45,516 nucleotides of DNA. It comes from Chromera velia. Its lineage: Eukaryota > Sar > Chromeraceae. Of the stretch, positions 22,446 to 34,998 are shown in pieces. The stretch covers positions 62,698 to 108,213 of the forward strand of contig JAHBMJ010001901.1 in assembly GCA_018398765.1 (NCBI GenBank), read 5' to 3'. Below the pieces are notes generated by a model that saw only the letters and a list, made by a program, of their open reading frames with translations, made no database searches and had not been told where the DNA came from. A program made the position numbers and the translations under genes. Numbering within the stretch: position 1 is the first letter of the stretch; each line of letters starts with the position of its first letter.

Positions 22446-25400
22446 TCATAAAAGAATCTGGGCAGACGAGACACCCTTTGCTGCGGTGTGCGGGCGGCTA
22501 GGAATTGATCGAGGACTCAGGCGGGCAACCGTGACAGTTCCTGGTCTGGTGGTGTGGGCTGCAGAAGCGCAGTGGGACTGTGACAAAGAGCCTGGGGGTT
22601 GTGATACTGATGGGGTCAACAGGATAGAGGGAGGATGACGCATCGCCCAACGGTTTTGGGGGAAGACAGGGAAGCCTGTTCCTACAGGAGGAGGGCTAGC
22701 GCCCGATGACCGTCTCGCGACTCTTCGTTGAATCCTTCGGCGCAGCCCTGTGACCATTTCGGGTGCGGTGACGTGGGCTCTCGGTTGCTCGGAAGCCTGA
22801 ACAGAGACCTCCACATGGCCCTTCTCAGTCGAATGGCTCTGACCAACAGTATGCTCTACAGCTGCAGTAGAAAGGGGGTTTGCACTGCGCAAAGCTGCGG
22901 CTGAGGAGTCCGTATCGGTCCCTTCATGAGTGTCAAACATCAGCCTGAGGGGGGCATCCGTCTCCTCTGTGGTGGTCGCTCCCACAAGTGGCGTGTGCAG
23001 CCTGTTGAGCATTCTCAGGCTGTCTCCTAGAGGCAGGCCCTGGTTTGTATGGCTCTGTTGGTCTCCTGGAGGAAAGTTATTGCACATTGTGATCTCCTGA
23101 GGGAAAAGCAAATTAGGAAGGGAGAGGCTCTTCACCTTCCGCCTTCTTGTGTTTGCCTGTGCACGTGCCCTCTCTTGTACCTGCTCTTCATCTGAGGAAG
23201 TCACAAAAACGCATTCTCTCCCGTCGCCCTCGGGGGAGTGAATCACCCTCCATTTAATTGAATCCAGGTGCTCGATGTCCCTGCTCCTTTCCTCTCTCCT
23301 TTTTCTCTCTCGCTTCTGTAGAAGGGTGAGGAGTGTCTGTCTCAAACGGCTGTTTCCTGTGTCCAGCATGGACTCGTCCTGTCGAGCGTAGAATCCTGGA
23401 CCCCGAATCGGCCGTTTTTTACCTAACAAACCGGCCAGGTGCTTTCGGCGTGCAGACAGCTGAGCCCTCTGTGCCCTCTGCCACGACACTTCACTCCTCA
23501 GACTTCTGCTGTGTCCACGCACTGCTGAATATGCCTGTCCCTGTAATTTCAAATCAGGGGAACGCTTTTGCCATTGAGAGGGCCAACCACCACCTCTCGT
23601 GGAAGGCCTGCTAGAAGGTGAGGCTGCTCGCAAACTGACTGCAGGACGAGTGTGTGATTTTAGTCCCGGATCTGCAGGGGCAGACGCAGCCTCTCTCTTT
23701 TTTTTCTTTTTCCCCAAGTTGAATGACAGTGACCTCTCCCCGTGACGCTCCATGCTGACGTCAAGAGGCAATCGGACTGACTGCGAGTGCCTGTGGGAAG
23801 GCTGCCGGGGGGACCGGGACGATCTGCTGGACCTCGAGCTTCTGCTTCTGCTTCGGCTCCTTTCTGTGAATGCGGGTTGACGCGATCTATGGGAAAGGGG
23901 TCGCGCTGTCGAGCCAGATTTCTCTGACCGAGCTGCAAGGGCTGCCTTGGCAGGAAGACATGATGACTCCGCATTTGGTTGAGAAATGGGCTCAGGGGAT
24001 TTTTGAGCTTGCTGCTTTGATGATGTCTCTGAAGCCTTCATCATGGACTCCCCCCCCTGAAGAGGCCCCCCCCTCGATTCAGTGCAGCTGGGTTCCATCA
24101 TGTCTGTAGAGGCTAGGGTGACAGATACGTGGGGAGGGGAATGCGGGTTCTGGGCTGGGGCGTGTCCCGTCTCTTCATCCTCCTCATCAAGGAGACGGGG
24201 GGAGACGTGATTGGAGGGAATGGGAAGGGAGTGTCGTCTTTTGATCAGGGAAGGGGGAATGCGAAGAAGTGCCCCCTCAGCTGTGCTCGCACGGAGTTGT
24301 GGAGGAGATGCAGGCCTGAAGGAACCAGCAGCTCCGGCAGGAAGACGAATGTCCAGAGGGGAGGTTTGGGGACGGAAGGGAACATTTTGTGTATGCAGCT
24401 GTGTGACTTGCTCTAGGTTTGTCTCGTTTTTGGTCTCTTCTTTCGTCTCCTCATTCTTCTCTCTCGAGTCCACAAAGCGAACTGCTCTCCCGTGATGTGC
24501 AGGAGTGAGGCAGCGTGCAGGCGTTCCAGCCACAAGTAATTCCCCCCCGTTTCTGGGAGGAGAAAGGGAAACACGCGGGGAGGATTGCGGACACGTTTGG
24601 CGATTTCTGTTTCGAAAGAAGTAGTGCCGTGACACGGAAGCAATGCGCGGTAGACGGGGTTTTCTGTGTTCCCTTCTTTTCATTCTACTCGACTCACGGC
24701 TACTCGTGCTGCTATCATCCGCCCCGCTGCTACTATCTGCACCTTGATATGTACGTGCCTGCAAGTTTTGTTTTTTGCTTCTTTGGGGGAATGTCATGGT
24801 CATGTTCTGGACGGAAATCTGCGACTGTTGCGTTGAGAGTCCATGGCTACATCTCTTTTCATCGAATCGGTCCTCAACGAAGGGAGTTTTTGGCCTAGAT
24901 CTTCTTGTGTTAGGCAGAGAGGCAGTGACAGAGGGAGCCGTCCCCGTCTTGTTGGTTCCTGTGCCCTCCCTGGGCGACTCGACAGACATCTGATCTCCGT
25001 CTCCCCCCCTGAGAGTGTCCCCTCGAGGACTCGGGAGTCGCACGGGGGTCGGGGCTCCCTTGAGGGACCTGACCATCATTCCAGAGAGATGACTTTGGCG
25101 TGAAGAGGGGCGGGAGAGAGGGACACCCCCCTCAGTCATGAGAGTACCAGGGAACAGGCCGACTCTGTGGTCAGTGGTTGCAGGGGTGAGAAGGCGGGAG
25201 CCCGGAATGGTGGGGGAAGAGACCATGGCGTCACTCTCGGCGTTGCCATAGGAGAGGGGACGCATTCTGTCTCTGCCCTTGCTGTCTGGGCGCAGTGACT
25301 TGGAAAGGGAAAGGGAAAGAGACAAAGAAGCAGAGGGAAACGCCTGACTTCTCGATGCAAGCAGGTAGTCAGACAGCAAAATGACTCTGCCATCGCTCTC

Positions 25401-28110
25401 CCCCAGGTCTCCGAGGAGACTCTCATGACCACTCTTCACATGGTCAACCTCACCGCTGGGAGGATTCCAAGACGAAGGCGCGATGAAAGCGTCCCTCACA
25501 ACTTCATCCGGCTTCTGGCTTTTCCGTGCCTCCTCCTGTGGGGGTGTGACTCCGCTACCCTCTTTTTCTTTTTCCTTCGCTGGGGGGGTCTTCTCCCGAC
25601 TTCGCGTGGTCTGCTGCCGCTGCCTGGAGCTCCCTCGGGTGCTGAGGGGTGGCAGAGTCGTGACCATTGCACCAGAGCAAAAAAGGACAGTACCATCCTC
25701 GGGAGGTGGGCGGGTAGGGGGGAATGAAAGGCCTTTGCAGGGCTTCAATCGGGCCCCCCTGCCGTTGACGTCTGTTGCGGTGCCCTTTGTGCGTTCCAGC
25801 AGTCTGAGGAGATCTTTTCGGCGTCTCTCTCTTCTCTCGCGCCGTGTGTCTTTCGGAATGAGGGTACAGGAAGAGGAAGCAGCCATGGAGGGGAATGAAA
25901 TCTTCTGTACAGAGAGCCCCACGTTGGGAGCTGTTGCGGGAGGAAGGAGGATTGACTGCTGGTGGTTTGAGTTTCTGCTCTCCATCAGAGAGGTAAAGGC
26001 TTCTGCGTCTGCAATGGAGACGCCCCTCTCTCCTGCGGCTACGTTCTCCTCCTCTCCTTCACCCTCTGTATCCACAACATTACCACCGAGCTCAGCTGAA
26101 GACGAAAACTCTTCTGCTGACGTTTGACCCTCCGCCCCCACTCCCGCTACCCTTTTCTCCGTATGCCTCCTTCTCCTTCTTCGCTTCCCATTCTCTCGGC
26201 GTCTCTCATTCTCTTGAGCAGCCTCAGCTCGTCGATCGAGGAGCGTCGAACGAGAGACCTGCAGAGAGGAATGAGGGGAGCTGTCTGGAGCTGCCCCGTA
26301 GAGAGTGCAGAGACTCTGCCCCCCTCCCGAGAGGCTGTGCAGGGAGCAGCTGTGAGAGTGGAGGTGCCACCTGGGGGTTCCACTCTGGAGCCCTGCTGCT
26401 GAGTTCTCTTGAATCTGACTCAGCAGAGAGTCAGCAGGTCTTTCTATCACTCCTGCCTGCAGCCAGGAAGCGACACGGGCAGATGCAAGGAGGAAGGCAG
26501 ACTCTGGAGGAAGAATGATCACATTGTGACATGCACAGACATTCATTTACACCTGCACAGACATTCGCATGGAAGCAAAATGCGCCAACGAAAACTTAGA
26601 AAAGTCTGTACAAGGCTCGCGCGATAGAGAACGGAGGAAGGGTGAACCTCAAAAACCTTTGAAATGGAAGGAGTGCTTAGATCCTCAGGACAAAAGGAGA
26701 ATTAAAAGGGCCTTCTTTCGACCATTGATTCCCTTAATTTCTCTGCATGTGCCCTTGCCATAGATGCACAGACGGATAATTGACTAGCTCACTCACCCTT
26801 TGAGACTTCGGTTTGAGGACGGCTCCCGAGTCTGCAGGTCTCTTTCTTCCTGTCGGAGGCAACTGGAGAGACGTGGGGGGGGAGCCCCTTGAGGTCCCTG
26901 AGTGTGCATGCAGGAAGGCGGATGGGCTCTCTCCTCTCGAGGTTGTCAGAGCGGCCTCGTGGCTTTGGCTTGCAGTATCGGATTTCACGTTCATACCTCT
27001 CAGCGATATCTTCTCCCATCCCGCGGGGGTCCACGCCCTTCCCTCTGTGTTCACTCCCATCTCACACAGCTCGGCTCCCTGATCAACGTGCTCTGGGGCT
27101 GTGTTGGTGCTGTCCTTAAGTGGGCGAGAGAGAGATGATGAGAGACCGGGTGCAAGCTCTTCAGACAAAACGCAAAGAGGGGACTCAGCTCCTCCTGCTG
27201 TCTCCGACATGGCTGGCGTGTGGGTTGACGGATGGATGTCCTTGAAAGGGGGAACAGACAGAGCCTGAGAGGCATCTGCAAAGGTCACCCTCTGATGCTT
27301 GATCACGTCATACTGCTGTGATCCCGTAGTGTCCTCTCTCTCTCCGTCTCTTCCCTCTGTGTCAGTCATGGTGTTGATCTGCAAACTGAGAGTATGATCT
27401 GCTGCTTCCTGAGGGATTCCATCTGCTTCCTGGGCGTCCAGGACGGGTGAGGGGGGAGGGTGTAGATGAGCGCGGGGAAACTTTGAGGCCGGAAGCAGGT
27501 GATGAGCATCGTCTGACATGAACAGGTTGGAGGAGGATTGGTCCATCAAAAATGTGCTCAGGCTCTGCTGCTGTTCGGGTTCTGCTGCCGACAGAGAAGT
27601 GGGAAATGATATTTCAGTCGGGTGGACGGGGAGAGCGGGGGAGATTACTTGATGAAGAGGTGAACGACGAGATGAGACAGGCCCTGTTTCTCTGTCTCTG
27701 TCTCTGTCTCCGTGGGGGGAGTCTTGGGGGGGCCGTCTTCGGCGTTCTCTTTCCCTTCCCCTCCGACCCCTTCCCTCTTTTTCTTTTTCTTCCCTCCCCG
27801 ATACCCCCATTCTCCCTTCTGTCTGGCGTTCAACTAGGACAGGTGAAGGCAGGTCAGCATCCAGAGGAACAGAAGGGCAGACGTCTACAGGCATGGGACT
27901 GGAATTTATTGGACCGGGGCTCCTTCCGAGCCCCTCCTCCTCTGGGTGATAGTCTTCCGATGCATGCCATTCGAGGAGCGTGCCACTCTGTTGTGCGGGA
28001 CCGAATCCGAGAGCTGCTGCTGAGGAGGACGTCCACAGGGGGGAGAGAGAGGACTCAAAGGAGTGGAGGGCCGCGATTGAGGAGGACAGGTTGAGGGGAT
28101 GCATGTTCAT
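22446..28110 (-). CDS. Large disordered Ser/Arg/Pro-rich protein, function unknown
   Basis: Two exons are proposed: 26797-28110 (start ATG 28110) and 22446-26456. They are joined by a phase-0 intron with donor GTGAGT (26791-26796) and acceptor GGCTGCAG. The product is about 1,774 residues. The frame is open upstream of 28110 to an acceptor-like TTGCAG near 28231, so a further 5' exon is possible. Composition is dominated by Ser, Arg, Pro, Glu; features are an RS-like stretch (SRSRSRSSRSSRS, around 23830), basic clusters (KRRRRRRH near 26160; RRERRERRRKD near 25840) and a denser, more ordered-looking segment near 23220-23400 (RLRQTLLTLLQKRERKRREER followed by IEHLDSIKWRVIHSP). I recognise no family. 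The many charged clusters and the RS run would suit a nuclear or scaffold protein, but that is a guess. Uncertain points: exon 1 and the exact acceptor. Confidence 0.6.
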
Positions 28111-28955
28111 GGAGACGGAACTGGTCGACGAGAGAGACCGCAAACCCCCTCCCTTGGACAGACGAGGAGGAAGAAGGTTGACTTTCTTTGTCCCGCGAGA
28201 AAAGAGGGCAGGTTGGTTACCTGAGATCTGGAACCTGCAAGGGATTCATTGAACAGCTATTCACGCAGGATTAAAACCAGTGCATGCTCACAGTCTGCAT
28301 GTGAATCAAACACATGCTTTTTTATACAGCCTTTGCAAGGTCAGACCAGAACCTGGATGACTGACCGCAGAATGCCCCCACTGCCATGTACGCTTGTCCC
28401 TCCCTCCCCTGATAGGCGGTGTGTCGTCTTTCTGGGTTGAAAGAATGTCATTTGGTGAGCGGACAATGAATCACTTCATTCATGCAACTTGGAGACGTGC
28501 ATCTGAGACGTCTGCGGACCAATCCTTCAATATGTCTGTGTGCTTGGACCCGTCTTGCTCCATTCAATATTACTGTCAGCGAGCAATCTGATCGGAAACC
28601 TGTCGAGCATGCAGAACACTGATCTCTGAAATTGTGGGGACCAATACAATACCGCAAATCTCGATCGTGGTCGATCATGCAGCCAAAAAATCCATGCATG
28701 CACGGTCTGCATATGCATGCATAGATCGTCGTCCTTTTTCGCGCGCTTTGCGCAAAAATTATAACGCGGACCCGCGCGGCAAAGGCCATGCAGCTATAGC
28801 CGCCAACGTTCTGTGACCTGCAGAAAAAAAAAACGCTCTCTAAAAATCTGCATGCAAAGATCGTTATTGCTTGGAACAGAAGACAAAGTGTTGTTTCCGC
28901 CTTCTCTTTCAAAATAGTGTTGTTTTCCTCCCGTCCCCCCCCCCCNCCCTTGCAG
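28111..28955. promoter_or_regulatory. Upstream region of the large Ser/Arg-rich gene, with TGCATGCA cluster and a gap
   Basis: Contains three TGCATGCA palindromes (28695-28702, 28714-28721, 28849-28856) and GATCG/CGATC motifs, upstream of the - strand gene that starts at 28110. A single n at 28946 sits in a poly-C run, so sequence on its two sides may not be contiguous as drawn. No gene is visible apart from the LRR exon that begins right after the gap. Confidence 0.45.
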
Positions 28956-29135
28956 CATTTAAACTTTGAGGACAATGTACTCACCGGTGCAATTGTGAAT
29001 CCAATGTTGAGACTGCTAAGCTCGCAGCAGCTGCCTACTCTCGAGACATTGAGTCTTTCTGGGAATAGAGGGATTGATGAGAGATCGAGGGAATCGCTCT
29101 TCGGAACGCTTCCAGGAGTTATACAGTTTGATTAG
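28956..29135 (+). CDS. Last exon of a leucine-rich-repeat gene, rest missing at gap
   Basis: Directly after the gap and a TTGCAG acceptor, 59 residues run to a TAG stop at 29133-29135. They contain two LRR units (LQHLNFEDN and LPTLETLSLSGN; the first three letters precede the acceptor) followed by a short capping end. The segment has the same ribonuclease-inhibitor-like style as the gene at the left edge of the window but is not the same sequence. No upstream LRR exon is visible left of the gap, so the rest was probably lost in the assembly or belongs elsewhere. It could also be a pseudogene fragment. Confidence 0.55.
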   Translation, partial: HLNFEDNVLTGAIVNPMLRLLSSQQLPTLETLSLSGNRGIDERSRESLFGTLPGVIQFD

Positions 29136-30761
29136 TATCTCATGACGTAAAATTGTGTTTTGATTGTTGGACGACCTGAGTACTTACGATGACTCGCAAC
29201 TTTAATATACCAATTGATGTGATAAATTTATGAATCGTTTCGATTTATTCTTTAATATGAAGATCTAATGGCAGACTAGTACAAAGTACATATCATTGGT
29301 CCCTTACAATACTTACAGAGTTAGAACTATAATTTTTCATCATCATACGTGATCCGAGTCGTCATGGTCCATTAGTTTATAGTAGGTGTCTCGCCGTCGA
29401 GTCACCGACTCTATTCTTAAAACCGCGTACAATGCACACGACATCATTCCTATCGTTAGTACATCCTACATATCGATCATACCGATCATTATTAGTAAAT
29501 ACTAAGTAAATTTATGGCTTTCAGTACATATATCATTTAAGGGTTACGGAATTAATTTAGTAACTGGAGGGGGGTTAGACCCCCAAAGTTATGAAAAAAA
29601 AGTAAAGTACAACTTTCTAACTCTAGTACGGAAGTACAGTAAGAATTTACTAGGAAGTAGTACAGAAACAATCAAAACACTAGTGATGAAGCTAAACATC
29701 AATGTGACATCATTGTTTTATAAGGTTAGTACAAGCATTAACATCACTGAGAAGTCTTAGATCACTTAGTAGTATCCCTTATTAAACATAAAATTCAAAC
29801 TTATTACAACCATTGTAATATTATGACTATTATTGTCAGCCAAAAACATAAGTGTACCAGTGTAAGCCGTTTCATATAAGGCTATCATGCACAAAACCTA
29901 GAAGCTGCACAAAACTGTACGAAACTCCATACGTATGAAATGGTGACACACTTTTCTTAGGTGGACACACACTACTTTTTTGTGCAGTTCTTCATGAAAC
30001 TCTGCCATCTCCTCTCTTTTTGCTTTTTCTAACCAACAGTGTCACAGACTTAAACTTTCTTTTCTAAATAAGTAAGACTTGGTGACTTAAAAGCCTTTCA
30101 CGTCTGAATCGGTCTGAATGAAACGTTGTTTAGGAAAGGGGTAGTGAATGATGCAATATTTTGAAACGACTGCATGGAGATGGCAAGACAGACATGCACC
30201 AGAGATGGGCCCTGTAACCGAAAAAGACCCAAGCAATTCGGGGTCATGCAGTTATGCAATGTGTGTTTGTGTAAGACTGTGGTATGCTGGTATCCTACTA
30301 TATCCTACCTAAAACCTAAGCGTTGGCTAAAGAAAAAAAAAAAAGAAAAAAAAGTAAGCGAACAAAGGACATCTTTTTTTTTCTTTCTTTTTTACTTTTT
30401 TGCCCTTAACAACACCTAATAACAGTTGTGCAACATATGTACAACACCTGTGTAACACGTGAACAACAGTTGTTTGACTCAGTAATTGACTGAAAAAGAA
30501 AAAAAAAGTAAAGGGTTAATTTAGGCATTATTTTGGGGTGATCTTTTTTTTTTTCCTTTAGCCGACGCCTAGCCTAGAACTTAAGTTTTCATATTTTTAT
30601 ATCTTCCTAATGGAAAAGTATATTTTTAGGTATAAAAACTTTAAGTTATACATTTTTTGGAATTGCTTTTACATATGAAATCATCCTAGAACAAACTGAT
30701 TTTACCTAGGATTTTACGGTTCCGAAAGTTCAGTACTAAGGGGTTGGAGGCCTCCAGTAAC
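29136..30761. other. AT-rich gene-free DNA left of the retrotransposon
   Basis: Low-GC DNA with short A and T runs (30331-30400, 30480-30560). A weak tandem of CAAC(A)/TGTGCAAC motifs lies near 30405-30475. No protein-like ORF, tRNA or rRNA is visible. Confidence 0.5.
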
Positions 30762-31184
30762 TGTTGGTATGGCTAGCGTGACGGCAGTATGACGACTATG
30801 AACTTACGTGTAAAGTCTGTGTATCACTGGTTCAGTTCCTTCTTCCACTTTTTTTCGTCTTCGAACATTGCATCACAAAACTGTCATACATCTTGCTGTC
30901 TATCTTCCAATCTCATTTATTCATATTTAATTTGCATCTTCTATATTTCATCTATCCAATACAGAAACGGAATCTGTATCGTCATTTCTGTATGACTTCT
31001 TTTCATTTATTACAATACAGTTTGTTTGTTTACTTCTGTACAACGCATTCAAGTGTTGTTTGGAAAGTGTTGCATGGTTTACGTGCGCGGCGTGCATCAA
31101 TCACTCCGGTCCTCCGGGACCGTACTTCTCGCGTCCTCTCAGCCCAGAGCGTCACCCCGGCCCGCTCGCCTCTGAGGCCTAACA
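30762..31184 (-). repeat. 3' LTR (left copy)
   Basis: 423 bp, TGTTGG...CCTAACA, aligned without indels to the copy at 37422-37844. There are 23 differences (about 5.4%), all transitions. Confidence 0.95.
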
Positions 31185-31202
31185 ACCACTCCCCCCTCCA
31201 GT
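31185..31202 (-). other. Polypurine tract of the retrotransposon
   Basis: On the - strand, the purine run GGAGGGGGGAGTGGT lies directly before the 3' LTR, the standard position of the plus-strand primer. Confidence 0.75.
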
Positions 31203-31627
31203 CTGCTCATCCCGAGCAGATCATGCAAAGGACAAAGCAGGGGCACGTTAACATGTCATGCACCACTCAAACTCCCGGGGGCTGCCCTTACCCCGACGAC
31301 TTCGTTTCTTTTCATTCACAGAGGCTCTTGGATGCGTCCATCCTTTCGCACATTCGAGCAAGAAGGGAAAGAGGGTTTGCCTCACTTAACCAATCAGAAA
31401 AGACAAAGACAGCAATCACTGTGAGACATTCATTGGACTTACCGAAAAAATTTTTCTTTCGCTCTTTCATATACACCGACCAACTCTGGTGCATCCACCT
31501 CACTCTCCTTCATCCATGCGAAAGTCCCATCATCGAACGAGACTCGATACTCCTCCTCTCCATCCTCTGAGGGTCGTCCAGCCAGAATCCGAACTGGCTG
31601 AGGCGCTTTCCGCCTTCCCCTCTCTCT

Positions 31628-33046
31628 CTACCTTTCTTCTGGATGAACCTCCAACTCATCTCCCAATCCGAGCTCGTCGAAGAGCTCATCTATTTCGGGG
31701 TCGTCCCCTATCCTGAATATGGCGGGGCGATCGCTCGAGTGGGGGACTTGCTTCTCTTCTCTCTCTCTTTTTTTATCTGCAGAGTCTTCCTCTGCCTCTT
31801 CATTATCCTCTCTCTCTCGGGACTCTATCCGTGGCGCACCTGCAGGGATCTCTTCCCCTCCCCCTTCATGTTCATTTTCATTCTTCTTTCCTTCCTCCCA
31901 CAATTGCAATCGGTCTTCACTCACAACTTCCCTCTTCTTTCCTCCAATCGGTTGAATCACAGCGACATGCGGTCGGTTGTGTGGTATACCAACCACGACA
32001 AAAGGCCCATCTGCCTTCGCACTGAAAGCAGGGAAGCCGAGCTGAGGTACAGGACGACGGAAGAGAACGCGATCTCCCACTCAAAACTTTTGAGTCATGC
32101 ACAGGGGATTTCGTCTCTCTCTTGCCTGTCGCTCCCTCTCTGCTCGGTTGACCGCTCTGTCAATCTTCTCCACTCGCTTTTGCCGAATGAATCCATAGTA
32201 CTCATCATAGCAGACAGGAGGTGCTCTGGCTCTTTCTACGATTGGCTGAACTCTCAGCACAGACTGCGGTGTGTGCGTGAAGAGAAGCTCAAATAGAGAC
32301 AGCTCCGTTTCAGAATGGGGGGCCGTGCGGTAGGCAGCATTGAAGGGCTGAAGGTACAGATCCCAATCCCCCTTCTCATCATCTAGCTGCTTCCCTACCC
32401 CTTCTACCCAGGAACGGTTGAAGCGTTCTGGGATCCCGTTCGTCTGCGGATGGTATCTGGTGGTGGTGTGGTGTCGGGAACGCATGAGAACAAGGAGCTC
32501 CCTTACGATTTCACTGAGAAAGTTCGTGCCACGATCGGATACCAACACCTCAATGAACCCGTAGCGGCAAATGATCTCCTCGAACAGAATTTTCACCATC
32601 ATCCATCCAGGCACTTCGGGGAGGGCAAATGTCTTGGGCCATCAGGTGAGTGCACACGTCACCACGAGAACGAATCGGTTCCCTCGTTTTGTCAGCGGGA
32701 GGGGTCCCTTCACATCGATCCCAACCACCTGAAAAGGGCGGGTTGGGATAGAGAGCGTATGAGGGGTTCTGTGCGGTGCTGCTGCTCTCCTCTCTTGGCA
32801 CGGACAACACTTCTCTACCCATTCCCCGACATCTTTCTGAAGACCTGGCCATCAGAATTCTTTCAACAACCTCTCTGCCAAACGCCTGCCTGCAATGTGG
32901 CCTCCCATCGGATGGTCATAGTGCATCACCATGATAGTCTTTCTCAGGTGTGCGGGCATATACAGCTGTTCCGTCTCTCCCACATAACGGTACAGCAATC
33001 CACCCCGCAAGTCAAAGAGACTTTCCTGCGCCATCACCGTTTTCAT
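31628..33046 (-). pseudogene. Retrotransposon integrase (broken)
   Basis: One frame interrupted by in-frame stops at 32852-32854, 32642-32644 and 32081-32083 (all TGA). It shows the HHCC zinc-binding region (HYDHPMGGH ... CCPC), then the DDE catalytic core with GIDVKGP (first Asp), SDRGTNF (second Asp) and PERFNRSW (Glu), and a GDRVLFRRP-type C-terminal domain. A Glu/Asp/Lys-rich tail follows to 31628. Integrase would insert the cDNA copy into chromosomes. The catalytic residues remain but the frame does not. No chromodomain is evident. Confidence 0.9.
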
Positions 33047-34998
33047 TCAATTCCGTTCTGTGGGCAAAGTGCCCATCTTCAGATACTCATACACATCTCG
33101 CACAGCAGGGTCAGAGGGAACAGAGGAACGGACCTTTTCAAGAAAGGGGAGAGCCACTTGCATGGGGAGGGCATTTCCTGTGGCCCCAGCAATCGCTGTC
33201 TCAAAGCCCGGCCTCTCCGCGCTGCCCCCATCAACCGGACGGGAGCAGTGCCGACAGAACGGAGCCTCTGTGTCGATTGAGTGTTCAGCCGGCATAGGCA
33301 TCCTCGACACCGCATCGGCATCCGTGTGGCTCTTTCCCTCTTTGTAGAGATATTGCAGCCCATACTCCTACAGCTCTAATGCCCATTTCTCTATCTGTTT
33401 ATTGGCAAATTTATTCTTCCCCATAGCCAGATTCGGCTTGTGATCTGCTAGGTGATCTGTCTGAATCACGCGGAGAAAGACGGAGCTGCTAAGCAAATAA
33501 TGCCTCCACTGTCTGCAATAAAACAACCCAGCTAACGCCTCCTTCTCTGGCATTCCATAATTCAACTCAGTACCCTGCAGCCTTTTGCTCGCATACGCAA
33601 CCACCCACTCTCTCCCGTCTTTGATTTGCACAAGCATTCCTCCAATCGACATATCACATGCGTCGGGCTTCACAATGAAGGGAGTATGCATGTTGGGAAA
33701 GCACAGAACGGGGGGCTCAGTGAGACGACGGCACAGCTTTTGGAAGGCTGCATCGGCTTCTGCTGTCCAGACAAAGGGGCGTAGCTGTCCCTTCTTGTCA
33801 AAAGGCCGGAGAAGCTCATTGAGAGGGTGAGCTATCCGTGCAAACCCAGAGATAAAAGAGCGGTAATAATTGTACAGGAAGAGAAACGTGCGCAGACGTG
33901 CACGGTCAGTTGGGGTCGGCCAATTCTTGACCTTCTCGGTGTTCTTCTTGCTTAGATGCACACCCCGAGCAGAGACGGTGTGCCCAAGATACTCAACCTC
34001 CACCTTTCCAATTTGTGCCTTCTCCAACCATAACTTGAGACCTGCAACTCAGACGAGAAGGAAAACCTCCCTCAAGTCCTGCAGATGCTGCTGATGCCCT
34101 CGAGAGAAGACAATCATGTCGTCAACGTAGATGAGCGCTATGTCTCTCGGGAGGGCTGCAAGGACCATCGACATTGCCCGCTGAAAGATCGCAGGGGCAT
34201 TCACAAGACCGAACGGCATTCTAACGAACTCAAAGAGTCCGAAGGGGGTGATGAATGCGGTCTTCTCTGCATTATCTGGGTCCAGAAGGATCTGATGATA
34301 GCCGGATGTGTAATCCAAGGCGGAAAACACAGAGGAACTGGCCAAACGGTCGAGGGTCTCTTGAATGCGAGGAAGGGGGAAAAGGTCCCGCTTGGTGACT
34401 TCATTCAAACGTCTGAAGTCAAGGTAAAAGCGGATGGACCCATCAGGCTTCTTCACAAGGACAACAGGTGCTGTCCACGGTGACTGTGAAGGCTTAATGA
34501 TTCCCCCTTCCTGCATTGCATCAAGCTCCTTTTTGACTTCGTCTCTGCGGTGATAGGGCACGCGGTCCTGACTCCATCGGACCGGTGTGTCTGTGTTTGT
34601 TGGAATTTTTGCGTAGTAAGGCTTCCCTTGAAGCCTCAACGTTCCTATATCGAATCTCTCTCCACTCCAAATGTCCGAAAATTCTTCTAACAACTCCAAA
34701 TACCGCGGCTTCCACTCCTCTGGCACGGTACTCAAATCAACAGGGGGCAGGTCAGTTTGCTTTCTCTCTCCCTTTACGCCCTCTTTGGACGTTGACTTTC
34801 CCCCTAGGTCAAGAGGGACGGATGCACGGGCACCTCCCACCTGAGCAGAGGGCCAAAGACAGGGAGGAGACGAAGGAAAAGGGACAGGCCTGGTCTGACT
34901 GGGAGACGCCGAGACGGCGTTGACTGCGGCGATGTGCATCGAAGGCTCAGCATGAGTCAAAGTCACTTTCGGCCCCACCATCAATTTTAAACGGGAGA
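33047..34998 (-). pseudogene. Retrotransposon reverse transcriptase and RNase H (broken)
   Basis: RT motifs run in order: [14 protein letters not shown], the fingers/palm segment [21 protein letters not shown] and the catalytic YVDD. A TGA stop at 34049-34051 follows the RT core and a TAG at 33368-33370 ends the RNase H region. The connection/RNase H part has GHTVSARGV, FLYNYYRSFISGFA, KPDACDMSIGGML and QTDHLADHK. The region runs on to a TGA at 33047-33049. All segments stay in one frame between the stops, so damage here is by point mutation. The protein would copy element RNA into DNA in virus-like particles. Confidence 0.93.
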
